DNA of 24,233 nt from an uncultured Prosthecobacter sp. (GTDB lineage: Bacteria > Verrucomicrobiota > Verrucomicrobiia > Verrucomicrobiales > Verrucomicrobiaceae). The DNA lies in contig CALDGV010000005.1 of assembly GCA_937941745.1 (NCBI GenBank), positions 1 through 24,233 on the forward strand, in the 5' to 3' direction. The first letter of the stretch is position 1. Each line of letters opens with the position of its first letter. Made by a program: the position numbers and the translations under genes. Positions 16,425 to 23,775 of the stretch are shown one piece after another. The notes under the pieces were generated by a model. That model made no database searches and was not told where the DNA came from. It saw only the letters and a program-made list of their open reading frames with translations.

Positions 16425-17747
16425 TTAGCCCTGCAGCGTCTCCACGCGCATCCAGCTGGGCTCGCCCTGGACGCAGTCGAGGGCGCGGATGGCGGCGAGG
16501 GCTTCCTTCATGTCGCCCAGGCGGGCGTCGTGGATCATGAGGACGAGGCTGGTCTGTCCGCTGGTGTCTTCGAGATCCTCGGGCTGGATCATGGAGGAAA
16601 TGCCGATGTTCCTCCGGCCAAGTTCCGCGGCCACCTGGGCGAGGACGCCGGGGACATCGGCCACGGTGAGGCGCAGGTAGTAGTGGGAGACGGTGTCGTC
16701 GATGGGCTTGCTCTTCCCGTAGAGACCATGGGGGACGAAGCCGCTGTGGCGGGCTCCATACACGAGCGTGGCGGCGGCTTCGCAGAGGTCGCTGATGACG
16801 GAGCTGCTGGTCGGGTCCTGGCCGGCGCCGCGGCCATAGAAGAGGGTTTCGCCAACGATGTCGCCATGGACGAGCACGGCGTTGAAGCTTCCGCTGACGC
16901 TGGCCAAAACGTGGCTCAAGGGCACCAGCGTGGGCTGGGTGCGGACTTCGACAAGCCCCTGGGCATCGGCACGGATGACGGAGAGGAGCTTGATGGTGTA
17001 GCCGAGGCGCTTGGCGAACTTGAAGTCGGCGAGGTCGATCTTGTCCACGCCTTCTACATGGACGCAGTTTTGCGGAATCCAGAAGCCGTAGCTGAGGGAG
17101 GCGAGGATGATGGCCTTGTGCGCAGCATCCCAGCCGCTGACATCCAGCGTGGGGTCGGCTTCGGCATAGCCTTTGTCCTGGGCTTCCTGCAAAGCATCCG
17201 CGTAGCTCAGGCCGGCCTGGCTCATGCGGGTGAGGATGTAGTTGCAGGTGCCGTTGATGATGCCGTGGATGGAGAGGATGCGGTTCCCGACGAGGCCTTC
17301 CTGGAGCACTTGAATGATCGGGATGCCTCCGGCGACGGCGGCTTCGAAGTAGATCGGCACTCCGCACTGCTCGGCGAGGGCGAAGAGCTCCTGCCCCCGC
17401 TCGGCGAGCAGGGCCTTGTTGCCGGTGACGACGATCTTTTTGGCCCGCAGGGCAGCACAGACGAGGTCGTAAGCCGTGGTGGTGCCGCCGATGAGCTCGA
17501 CGACGACCTGGATGTCGGCATCCTCAATCAAGTCCTGCCAGCGGGTGCTGACCATCTCAGCAGGAACTGCCACATCTCTGGGGCGGGCCAGGTCGCGCAC
17601 GATCACGCGCTTCACCCGGATGTCTGCGCCGGTGCGCTGGACGATGAGGTCACGGTTGGCGTCGAGGTTCTTGAAGACACCCGCGCCGACATTGCCCAGG
17701 CCGGCAAGTCCGATGTGAATGGTGCGGGGAGTGGTGCTGGCGGCCAT
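16425..17747 (-). CDS. hom: Homoserine dehydrogenase
   Basis: A 440-residue enzyme that reduces aspartate semialdehyde to homoserine with NAD(P)H, the branch point to threonine and methionine. The N-terminal Rossmann domain has GLAGLGNVGAGV (13-24). GNKALLAERG (109-118), EAAVAGGIPII (135-145), NGTCNYIL (165-172) and AEADPTLDVSGWDAAHK (195-211) form the catalytic domain with its conserved Lys and Asp residues. From about 353 an ACT domain follows (HYYLRLTVADVPGVLAQVA), the usual site of threonine feedback. Length is normal for the monofunctional Hom with ACT domain; it is not fused to aspartokinase. The gene is divergent from folA (128 bp). No thrB or thrC adjoins it. Confidence 0.96.
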   Translation of the reverse strand: MAASTTPRTIHIGLAGLGNVGAGVFKNLDANRDLIVQRTGADIRVKRVIVRDLARPRDVAVPAEMVSTRWQDLIEDADIQVVVELIGGTTTAYDLVCAALRAKKIVVTGNKALLAERGQELFALAEQCGVPIYFEAAVAGGIPIIQVLQEGLVGNRILSIHGIINGTCNYILTRMSQAGLSYADALQEAQDKGYAEADPTLDVSGWDAAHKAIILASLSYGFWIPQNCVHVEGVDKIDLADFKFAKRLGYTIKLLSVIRADAQGLVEVRTQPTLVPLSHVLASVSGSFNAVLVHGDIVGETLFYGRGAGQDPTSSSVISDLCEAAATLVYGARHSGFVPHGLYGKSKPIDDTVSHYYLRLTVADVPGVLAQVAAELGRRNIGISSMIQPEDLEDTSGQTSLVLMIHDARLGDMKEALAAIRALDCVQGEPSWMRVETLQG

Positions 17748-17875
17748 GAGCAGGAAAGGGGCAGGTTTGGGAAAAGGGGGCGCTAGTCATGCAGCGCGCC
17801 GCCGGAAGATCAAAGGGCAATCTTGGGCCGCTAGAGCAGCCTTGACCAGGCTGGTTTCCCCGCTTTCAGCCTTCC

Positions 17876-18340
17876 ATGCCCCGCCTCATTGCCATTGTCG
17901 CCATGTCCTCGAACCGTGTGATCGGGCGGAATGGCACGCTGCCCTGGCATTTCCCGGAAGACCTGAAGTTCTTCAAGCGCACGACGCTGGGCCATCCGAT
18001 CCTCATGGGGCGCACGACCTTTGAATCCATCGGCCGCCCGCTGCCAGGCCGGCAGAACATCGTGCTGAGCCGCACCCTGGCGCCGCGTGAGGGAGTGACG
18101 GTGATCCGCAGCCTAGAGGAGCTGCCGCAGGCCTGTCCGGAAGCTGACACGGTTTTCGTCATCGGCGGTGCGCAGGTTTATGCCGAGCTGCTGCCGAAGT
18201 GCGAAGGGCTTTACCTGACCTGGATCGAGCAGCCTTACGAGGGAGACACGTTCCTGCCTGCCTTTGAGCACCTCTTCACCTTGAAAGAGGTGCTGGAGAA
18301 GACGGAGTCGCTGGAGTTCCGCTATTACGAGCGGAGTTAG
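17876..18340 (+). CDS. folA: Dihydrofolate reductase
   Basis: A 154-residue cytoplasmic enzyme reducing dihydrofolate to tetrahydrofolate with NADPH. Family landmarks: IAIVAMSSNRVIGRNGTLPW (5-24) with the conserved Trp, then HFPEDLKFFK with the catalytic acid Asp29, MGRTTFESIGRPLPGRQNIVLSR (44-66), and VFVIGGAQVYAELLP, the NADPH-binding glycine pair. Length matches bacterial FolA. The start at 17876 is supported by similarity beginning directly after it; CCTTCC precedes the ATG and no Shine-Dalgarno is seen. thyA, its usual neighbour, is not in the window. The last 65 bp overlap the 3' end of the convergent BatA/vWA gene. Confidence 0.96.
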   Translation: MPRLIAIVAMSSNRVIGRNGTLPWHFPEDLKFFKRTTLGHPILMGRTTFESIGRPLPGRQNIVLSRTLAPREGVTVIRSLEELPQACPEADTVFVIGGAQVYAELLPKCEGLYLTWIEQPYEGDTFLPAFEHLFTLKEVLEKTESLEFRYYERS

Positions 18341-20093
18341 ACCACCACCAGCTGCTCAGAAGCGCGGCCAGCAGCAGGAGGAGCCAGAGGGTGCCGTTGG
18401 AGTCGGGGGCCAGGGTGGCTTCCGCCTGAGCCAATCGGAGCTGGGAGAGATCGCGGAAGGGTTTTGCCTGGCTGAGGTCCGCTTCGCGGGCATCGGCAAA
18501 ATGCGCAGCACCCAGGAGGAGCAGGCGATCATGCTGCCGGACCTCGAAGAAGCCGGGCCGGGAAGGTGCCCGCAGCAGATGAGCCTGGAATGCCGGCCAG
18601 CTCTGGGCAGTTCCCGGAGGATCGGACAGCTTCAGCGTGAGCGGTGGCGCCTTCTCTCCCCGTTGATGAGCCACGGTGAGGCGTTGACGAAGCTCGAAGT
18701 TTGCCGCTTCGGGTGCCAGCTTCTCCTGGCGGATGCTTTGCAGAAAACGATGGAGCAGCACGGCCAGTGCAGGCAGTCGGCCTGCATTGCTGTTCAGCAG
18801 GTCGAAATGGCAGAAGAGCTGCTGACAGTCGGCGGGAGTCCGGCGCAGGCTGATAAGAGGGCGCTGGCCCTGCCAGACCAGCACGTGATCCTGCTCCTCT
18901 CGCGGCATGATCATGCCTTCGGAGACCTGCAGGGACTGCCAGTTCAGGCCTTCGACCAGGGGATGGGCTTCGGCGACGATGCTGCCTTGCAGCCACGGGG
19001 CTTGGCCACCCTTGGTGGGCGAGGCAAAAATGACGGCATTCTGCCCCGACTCCAGGGCGGTGCCAGGAGGCCAGATGAGCCCGCGCACATCAGATTCTGC
19101 GGCGGAGCCGACGAGCCGGGTATCGGCGAACTTTTCCAGCAACTCACGGAGTTCGGACGTGCCATCGGGCACGAGCGGAGCCGCAACATGGAGCGCGAGC
19201 AGTTTCGGCCTGGGCCGCTGGATGGGCAGCTCATCATCCAGGGGGAAGTCATCCGCGCGGAACTGCAGGGTCAGGGCCGCGGATGTCGGGAATGGGCCGG
19301 TCAGGGTTCGTGTCTCCTGAGGTGCCAGGGTGATCTCCTTGGGCGCAGATGCCCGGCCTTCACTGCGGACGCTCCATTCGCGTTGCTGGGCGGAGGCGCT
19401 GAAATTCCGCACCAGGGCGCGCCAGAAGAGCTGGCCATCTTTTTCCTCCACGGTCATGCCCGCCCAGCCGACATTGGCCTTCGGGCTGCCGACGGAGAGC
19501 AGCACGGCCTCATAGGGCAGTGCCTGTGAGGAAGCGTGATCAGTGATGAGCAGCACGCTGCCCTGGGCTCCGGACAGGCTGCGGGCGCTGCGCAGGGCAG
19601 GGGTGAAGTCGTGCACGCCGAGCTGGGGCTGCCAGCGGCTGCAGGCCGCCTGCAGTTCAGCCAGGGATGCTCCATGATAGAGGGTTGGCTCGCGGATGTC
19701 TGAGCTCAGCAGCGTCAGTTCCATCCTGGCCGAGGGTGAAAGCACGGTGCTCAAGGTCTCGCGCAGGGCGGCCTCGGCCTCTGCCCGGAAGGCGGACATC
19801 GAAGCGGAGCTGTCCATGACAATGGCGATGCGCTGCACGGCATCCTGCTGAAGCCACTGGGGCTTCGCCAGCAGCCAGGTGAGCACGCATACCATGAAAA
19901 GCTGGAGCCACAGCGGAATGGAAGAGCGCAGGCGCTCCAGACGGTTTCCCACCTCGGATTCACGCCGCATCTGCTGGAGCAGGAAGAGGGTGGTCACCAC
20001 CTGCCTGCGGCTGCGCCGCTGCAGGAAATGCACCGCCACCACCAGCGGGAGGCCCAGCAGGCACCAGAGCGCAGCAGGATGGGCAAGGCTCAT
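18276..20093 (-). CDS. BatA/vWA-domain membrane protein
   Basis: A 605-residue protein. The N-terminus AHPAALWCLLGLPLVVAVHFL followed by RRSRRQVVTTLFLL is the BatA (aerotolerance) N-terminal signature with a membrane helix; a second helix lies near SIPLWLQLFMVCVLTWLL. A von Willebrand A domain follows, with VMDSSASMSA carrying the MIDAS motif D-x-S-x-S (residues 94-98). A long beta-rich region resembles CARDB/BatB-type modules. A last helix (TLWLLLLLAALLSSWWW) near the C-terminus leaves a short Ser/Pro tail. The upstream frame starts at TTG (20102); the ATG at 20093 is preferred. It begins 15 bp after the AraC regulator stop, so they may be cotranscribed. MoxR ATPase and other Bat genes, usual partners, are not in the window. 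Role probably envelope stress or complex assembly; inferred from family. Confidence 0.88.
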   Translation of the reverse strand: MSLAHPAALWCLLGLPLVVAVHFLQRRSRRQVVTTLFLLQQMRRESEVGNRLERLRSSIPLWLQLFMVCVLTWLLAKPQWLQQDAVQRIAIVMDSSASMSAFRAEAEAALRETLSTVLSPSARMELTLLSSDIREPTLYHGASLAELQAACSRWQPQLGVHDFTPALRSARSLSGAQGSVLLITDHASSQALPYEAVLLSVGSPKANVGWAGMTVEEKDGQLFWRALVRNFSASAQQREWSVRSEGRASAPKEITLAPQETRTLTGPFPTSAALTLQFRADDFPLDDELPIQRPRPKLLALHVAAPLVPDGTSELRELLEKFADTRLVGSAAESDVRGLIWPPGTALESGQNAVIFASPTKGGQAPWLQGSIVAEAHPLVEGLNWQSLQVSEGMIMPREEQDHVLVWQGQRPLISLRRTPADCQQLFCHFDLLNSNAGRLPALAVLLHRFLQSIRQEKLAPEAANFELRQRLTVAHQRGEKAPPLTLKLSDPPGTAQSWPAFQAHLLRAPSRPGFFEVRQHDRLLLLGAAHFADAREADLSQAKPFRDLSQLRLAQAEATLAPDSNGTLWLLLLLAALLSSWWWSNSARNSGTPATPSSPAPLSR

Positions 20094-20108
20094 GAGATGC
20101 AAAGTAGG

Positions 20109-20837
20109 TCAGGCCTGCCGCAGCATGGCGCGGTAGCGGCCTGGCGACACGCCCGCATAGCGGCTGAAGTGCCTTGTGAAGGCGCTCTGATCACACCAGC
20201 CGGTCTGGAGGGCGATCTCACCCAGGCTAGCCTCCGTCTCTCGCAGCAGCCGTGTGGCTTCATCGAGCCGGAGCTTGTGCAGGAGCTGCAGGGGGCTCAT
20301 TTGAAACAGCTTTTGGATGCGCTGCTCGAACTGATAGACGCTGAGGCCGGCCTTGCGGGCGATGTCATCAATGCGCAGGCTCTCATGGTAGCGGGCCTGC
20401 ATCAGCTTCAGGGCTGCTGCCAGTTCAGCAAAGCCGGTGGCCTTGTCGCTGGGTGCGTTCAGATCGCGTGAGATGCCGGTGACGCCGATGATCTGCCCTC
20501 GGGCATCACGCAGCGGCAGCTTGGTCGTCAGGCACCAGCCCGCCTTGCGGCCTGGGTAGATGTGCAGTTCGAGCTGGTGCTCCACCTTCTTGCCGGTCTT
20601 CAGCACGAGCTCATCCTGGCGCGCATAGCTGGCGGCCAGCGGCGCAGGATACACCTCGGAGGGCTTTTTGCCGATCAGGCGGCTCTTGTCACCCCCGGTG
20701 CAGCGGTCTGCCAGGGTCTGGTTCACCCGGGCATAGCGGCCGTGATGGTCCTTGATGAAGAAGACCACGTCCGGCAGCGCATCAAAGAGCGCCTCCGCGA
20801 AGCCTTGCGCGGCGAAAGGGTCGTCATGTGCGGTCAT
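20109..20837 (-). CDS. PAS-domain AraC-family transcriptional regulator
   Basis: A 242-residue protein with a PAS/PAC sensor at the N-terminus (FDALPDVVFFIKDHHGRYARVNQTLADR, about residues 18-45; IGVTGISRDLNAP near 130) and an AraC DNA-binding domain at the C-terminus. The latter has two helix-turn-helix units: LRIDDIARKAGLSVYQFEQRIQKLF and ASLGEIALQTGWCDQSAFTRHFSRYAGVSPGRYR. The PAS part, instead of the usual cupin, would sense a small ligand or redox state. The ATG at 20837 is preferred to an in-frame TTG at 20876. It is divergent from the DapA-like gene across 81 bp, the classical layout of a local regulator and its target, so that gene is the best candidate target. Confidence 0.93.
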   Translation of the reverse strand: MTAHDDPFAAQGFAEALFDALPDVVFFIKDHHGRYARVNQTLADRCTGGDKSRLIGKKPSEVYPAPLAASYARQDELVLKTGKKVEHQLELHIYPGRKAGWCLTTKLPLRDARGQIIGVTGISRDLNAPSDKATGFAELAAALKLMQARYHESLRIDDIARKAGLSVYQFEQRIQKLFQMSPLQLLHKLRLDEATRLLRETEASLGEIALQTGWCDQSAFTRHFSRYAGVSPGRYRAMLRQA

Positions 20838-20918
20838 GGATTTGCCTGATTTGGCAGGTTGGCCTTCAAAAAGCAATCAAGACCCTGGGACATTCCGGCC
20901 GCATGCGTGGTCGCATCC

Positions 20919-21821
20919 ATGAATCAGAACCTGCCCAAGTGGTCCGGCGTTTTTCCGGCCGTCGTCACCCAGATGCATCCCGACCAGTCGCTGGACCTCG
21001 AAGCCTCCGCGCGGCATTTTGAAGCGCTGATCGAGTCCGGCATTTCCGGCCTCATCGTCTGCGGCTCCCTGGGCGAAAACCAGTGCCTTCAGCCGGAGGA
21101 GAAGCGTGCCGTGCTGAAATGTGCCGTCGAGGTGGCGAAGGGCCGCCTGCCGGTGCTCAGTGGCGTGGCTGAGATGAGCACCCGGGCTGCCATCGACTAC
21201 ATGCGGGATGGAGAGAAGCTGGGCGCGGCGGGCTTCATGGTCATGCCGCCGATGGTTTACAAAACCGACGAGCGTGAGACGGAGCACTGGTTCCGCACGC
21301 TGGCCGCCGCGACACCACTGCCGTGGATGCTCTACAACAACCCCGTGGGCTACCACACGGATGTGACGCCGGAGATGTTCCTCCGCCTCGCCGACATTCC
21401 GAACCTGACTTCGATCAAGGAAAGCAGCGCCAATCCGCGCCGCATCACGGAGCTGCGCAACCTGGTGGGAGACCGCTACCAGCTCTTCACCGGCGTGGAC
21501 GACCTCATCCTCGAATGCAGCATCCTGGGCATTGATGGCTGGGTGGCGGGCAGCGGCATCGCTTTTCCAAAGGAGAACCAGCTCCTGTGGGAGCTCACCC
21601 GCCAGGGGCGCTGGGATGAGGCGCGCGCTCTCTACCGCTGGGCGCAGCCGCTGATGAAGCTGGATACGCACGTCCACTTTGTGCAATACATCAAGCTCCT
21701 GTGCCAGGAGACCGGCCTGGGCAGGGAATGGGTGCGTGAGCCGCGCCTGCCCCTCTCCGGAGCGGAGCGCGAGCAGGTGCTGAAGATCATCCGTGAGGCT
21801 CTGGCCAGAAGGCCGGCGTGA
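20919..21821 (+). CDS. DapA-family lyase, probably LhpC-like 1-pyrroline-4-hydroxy-2-carboxylate deaminase
   Basis: A 300-residue TIM-barrel of the dihydrodipicolinate synthase/N-acetylneuraminate lyase superfamily. The Schiff-base Lys is 167 in TSIKESS and the catalytic Tyr is 139 in WMLYNNPVGY. The phosphate/carboxylate loop that is GTTGE in DapA is GSLGE here (49-53). The phrases GVFPAVVTQ, VLSGVAEMSTRAA, GFMVMPPMVYKTDERE, LFTGVDDLILE and GWVAGSGIAFPKE are those I associate with the hydroxyproline-pathway deaminase rather than DapA; this is inference. The ATG at 20919 fits the family's N-terminus; the frame is open 20 codons further up. A PAS-AraC regulator is divergent from it. Other genes of hydroxyproline breakdown (epimerase, oxidase, dehydrogenase) are not in view. 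Confidence 0.85.
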   Translation: MNQNLPKWSGVFPAVVTQMHPDQSLDLEASARHFEALIESGISGLIVCGSLGENQCLQPEEKRAVLKCAVEVAKGRLPVLSGVAEMSTRAAIDYMRDGEKLGAAGFMVMPPMVYKTDERETEHWFRTLAAATPLPWMLYNNPVGYHTDVTPEMFLRLADIPNLTSIKESSANPRRITELRNLVGDRYQLFTGVDDLILECSILGIDGWVAGSGIAFPKENQLLWELTRQGRWDEARALYRWAQPLMKLDTHVHFVQYIKLLCQETGLGREWVREPRLPLSGAEREQVLKIIREALARRPA

Positions 21822-21866
21822 TTCTTTCCGTTGTGACTCCGGCAGGCTCCGGCAGAGTGAGGTTCT

Positions 21867-23204
21867 GTGACTGGTTCCTCACCGCGCCCGCCCTTCCGCC
21901 GCAGCCTCGCCATGCGTTTTGTCGTGGTGTTCGCGGCCTTCGTGGCCTGCGGTTCGCTGCTGCTGCTGGGCTGGCTTCAGCACCTTCAGCAGGCGGAGGA
22001 GGAGCGGGTCTTCACCACGCTGGCCAGGGCGGATGCTGACTTTGTCCAGCAGCTGAATCTTCCGCGCAGTGCCCGGCTCGCGGGTGATCTGGGCCAGCTC
22101 CTGCGCATGCAGATTCATTTCCGCGATGCCCAGGGTCTTCTGGAGCCTGGCTTGGCGGCCTCGGAGGCGGCCCGGCTGCAAAAGCTCCCCGTGGGCAGCG
22201 TGCAGGAGCTTCCGGGTGGCTGGCAGGCTCTGGCCCTGCACCTGGATGAGCAGCATGACATGCTTTTTTTGCGACGTGAGCCCGGCGTCACCCTCAGCCT
22301 CTGGCATCCGGCCACGCGCCATGCGCTGCTGACGTTCTGGCTGCTCTCCGCCGCCCTTGGCTGGATCATTGCCGGGCAGGTGGTGCGGCCGGTTTCGCGC
22401 CTCACCCGAGGCCTGCCGGGCTTTCTGGAGCAGCCGGATCTGGCCGCACCCGGGGTGGAGCGTGGCGATGAGATCGGTGACCTGGCCCGCACCCTGACCC
22501 AGGCGCGTGACGACCTGCTTGCAGAGCGGGCGAAGCGCGAGCAGTCGGAGCGCATGGCCCTGCTGGGCCGGGTGGCCACCGGGCTGGCGCATGAGATCAA
22601 GAACCCGCTGGCTTCCATTCAGCTCCATGCCCAGCTCATGGACGCCAGTGCCCTGGATGCCGAATCCGCCCAGTCGCTCAAGCATGTGCAGTCGGAGGCA
22701 CGGGTGATCGAGGGGCTGGTCAATCAATGGCTCTACCTGACCCGGCCCGCGCCGCCCAAGGCCGAACCTTTGGCGCTCGGCCAGGTGCTGGCGGGAACCT
22801 TGGAGGCGGTGCAGGCGCAGGCAGATCATGCGGCGGTCGAAATCGTCGTGGAGCCGCCTCTGCCGGAATGGCAGGTCTGCCTTCGTGGTGACCGCGCACG
22901 GCTGCAGCAGGCCTTTCGCAATATCGTCGTGAACGCCATCCAGGCCATGCCTCGTGGCGGTCGTCTGCTCATCCAACTCGTGCAGGAGGCCTCAGGCCTG
23001 CGACTGTGCTTCCAGGATGCCGGTGGCGGCTTTTCTGCCGCGGCCTTGGAGCATGGTGCGGACCTGTTTTTCTCGGAAAAGGAGGGGGGCATGGGCGTGG
23101 GCCTCAACGTCGTGAAGGAGATCCTCGCAGCCCATGGCGGCGGGCTCCGGCTGACGAATGCTCCCGGCGGCGGTGCGCGGGTGGAGGTGGTGCTGGCTCT
23201 TTGA
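21867..23204 (+). CDS. Membrane sensor histidine kinase (orphan)
   Basis: A 445-residue kinase. One membrane helix (about 17-37) precedes a periplasmic region of about 115 residues with no known sensor domain recognised. A second helix (about 155-172) leads into a HAMP-like segment (VVRPVSRLTRGLPGF). The dimerisation domain has the H-box GLAHEIKNPLASIQ with phospho-acceptor His242. The ATPase domain has an N-box (FRNIVVNAIQAMPRGG), G1 DAGGGF and G2 GGMGVGLNVVKEILAAHGG. It resembles NtrB/ZraS-type kinases. No response regulator is adjacent. The GTG at 21867 is chosen because AGTGAGG lies a few bases upstream and it keeps the basic residues before helix 1; an ATG at 21912 lacks any Shine-Dalgarno. 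Confidence 0.93.
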   Translation: MTGSSPRPPFRRSLAMRFVVVFAAFVACGSLLLLGWLQHLQQAEEERVFTTLARADADFVQQLNLPRSARLAGDLGQLLRMQIHFRDAQGLLEPGLAASEAARLQKLPVGSVQELPGGWQALALHLDEQHDMLFLRREPGVTLSLWHPATRHALLTFWLLSAALGWIIAGQVVRPVSRLTRGLPGFLEQPDLAAPGVERGDEIGDLARTLTQARDDLLAERAKREQSERMALLGRVATGLAHEIKNPLASIQLHAQLMDASALDAESAQSLKHVQSEARVIEGLVNQWLYLTRPAPPKAEPLALGQVLAGTLEAVQAQADHAAVEIVVEPPLPEWQVCLRGDRARLQQAFRNIVVNAIQAMPRGGRLLIQLVQEASGLRLCFQDAGGGFSAAALEHGADLFFSEKEGGMGVGLNVVKEILAAHGGGLRLTNAPGGGARVEVVLAL

Positions 23205-23259
23205 GGGAACCACTGTTTCCCATCTTGCCGCTGGACCGTCGGCCTCACAGACTCCGCCC

Positions 23260-23775
23260 ATGTCTGCCCCCTCCGGCGCATCCAGCCCTCTGCCTTACAC
23301 TGACACAAAGCCTGTCGGCGCAGCGGATTTCTACGCCGCGGTCAACGCCACCTTCCGCTTCATGGAGCGCCGCTTTGGCCTGGAAGGCCTGCGCCGCTAC
23401 TGGACCGAACTCGGCCGCGGCTACTATGCGCCGGTGATGGAAAAATGGCTCGCCGGAGGCCTGGCTGCGGTGGCGGAGCACTGGCGTGCCTTTTTTGCCG
23501 CCGAGCCTGGAGCTGAAGTGGAGGTCACTGAGGAGCCTGATGAGGTGCGGGTGCAGGTGCGCGCCTGCCCGGCCATCGGCTACCTCCGCTCGCACGGGCG
23601 TGAAATCGTGCCGTGTTTCTGCCAGCACTGTCATTTTGTCAGTGCGGCCATGGGTGAAGGTGCTGGCATCGAGGTCCGGGTCAATGGTGGCAATGGTTCC
23701 TGCGTGCAGCGTTTCGCCCGCCGAGGGCATTTCACCACGCCGCCCAACCTGGAGGACATCGTCACCGCATCATGA
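23260..23775 (+). CDS. Cys-rich protein of unknown function, paralog of the next gene
   Basis: A 171-residue soluble protein that I do not recognise with confidence. The N-terminal half is helical (FYAAVNATFRFMERRFGLEG, RYWTELG). The C-terminal half has a conserved-looking block: CPAIGYL (Cys103), then PCFCQHC (119-124), then VNGGNGSCVQRF (Cys148). The pattern of Cys-Pro, a C-x-x-C pair and a late GG-x-x-x-C-x-x-x-F weakly recalls the aminothiazoline-carboxylate hydrolase/4VR type of small domains; that link is a guess. No signal peptide or membrane helix. The ATG at 23260 is preferred; the frame is open earlier but overlaps the kinase. It lies 55 bp after the kinase and overlaps the next gene by 4 bp (ATGA). 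Confidence 0.82.
   Translation: MSAPSGASSPLPYTDTKPVGAADFYAAVNATFRFMERRFGLEGLRRYWTELGRGYYAPVMEKWLAGGLAAVAEHWRAFFAAEPGAEVEVTEEPDEVRVQVRACPAIGYLRSHGREIVPCFCQHCHFVSAAMGEGAGIEVRVNGGNGSCVQRFARRGHFTTPPNLEDIVTAS

Noticed and set aside
16419..17786. 455-codon plus-strand frame and a 329-codon Arg/His/Pro-rich minus-strand frame (16378-17367)
   Set aside because: Both are shadows of homoserine dehydrogenase; the second has the composition of an out-of-frame reading.
17841..17875. TTGACC as a sigma-70 -35 box for folA
   Set aside because: It lies too close to the ATG and has no acceptable -10 element at the right spacing.
18501..19529. 342-codon plus-strand frame
   Set aside because: It is antisense to the BatA/vWA gene and has no domain.
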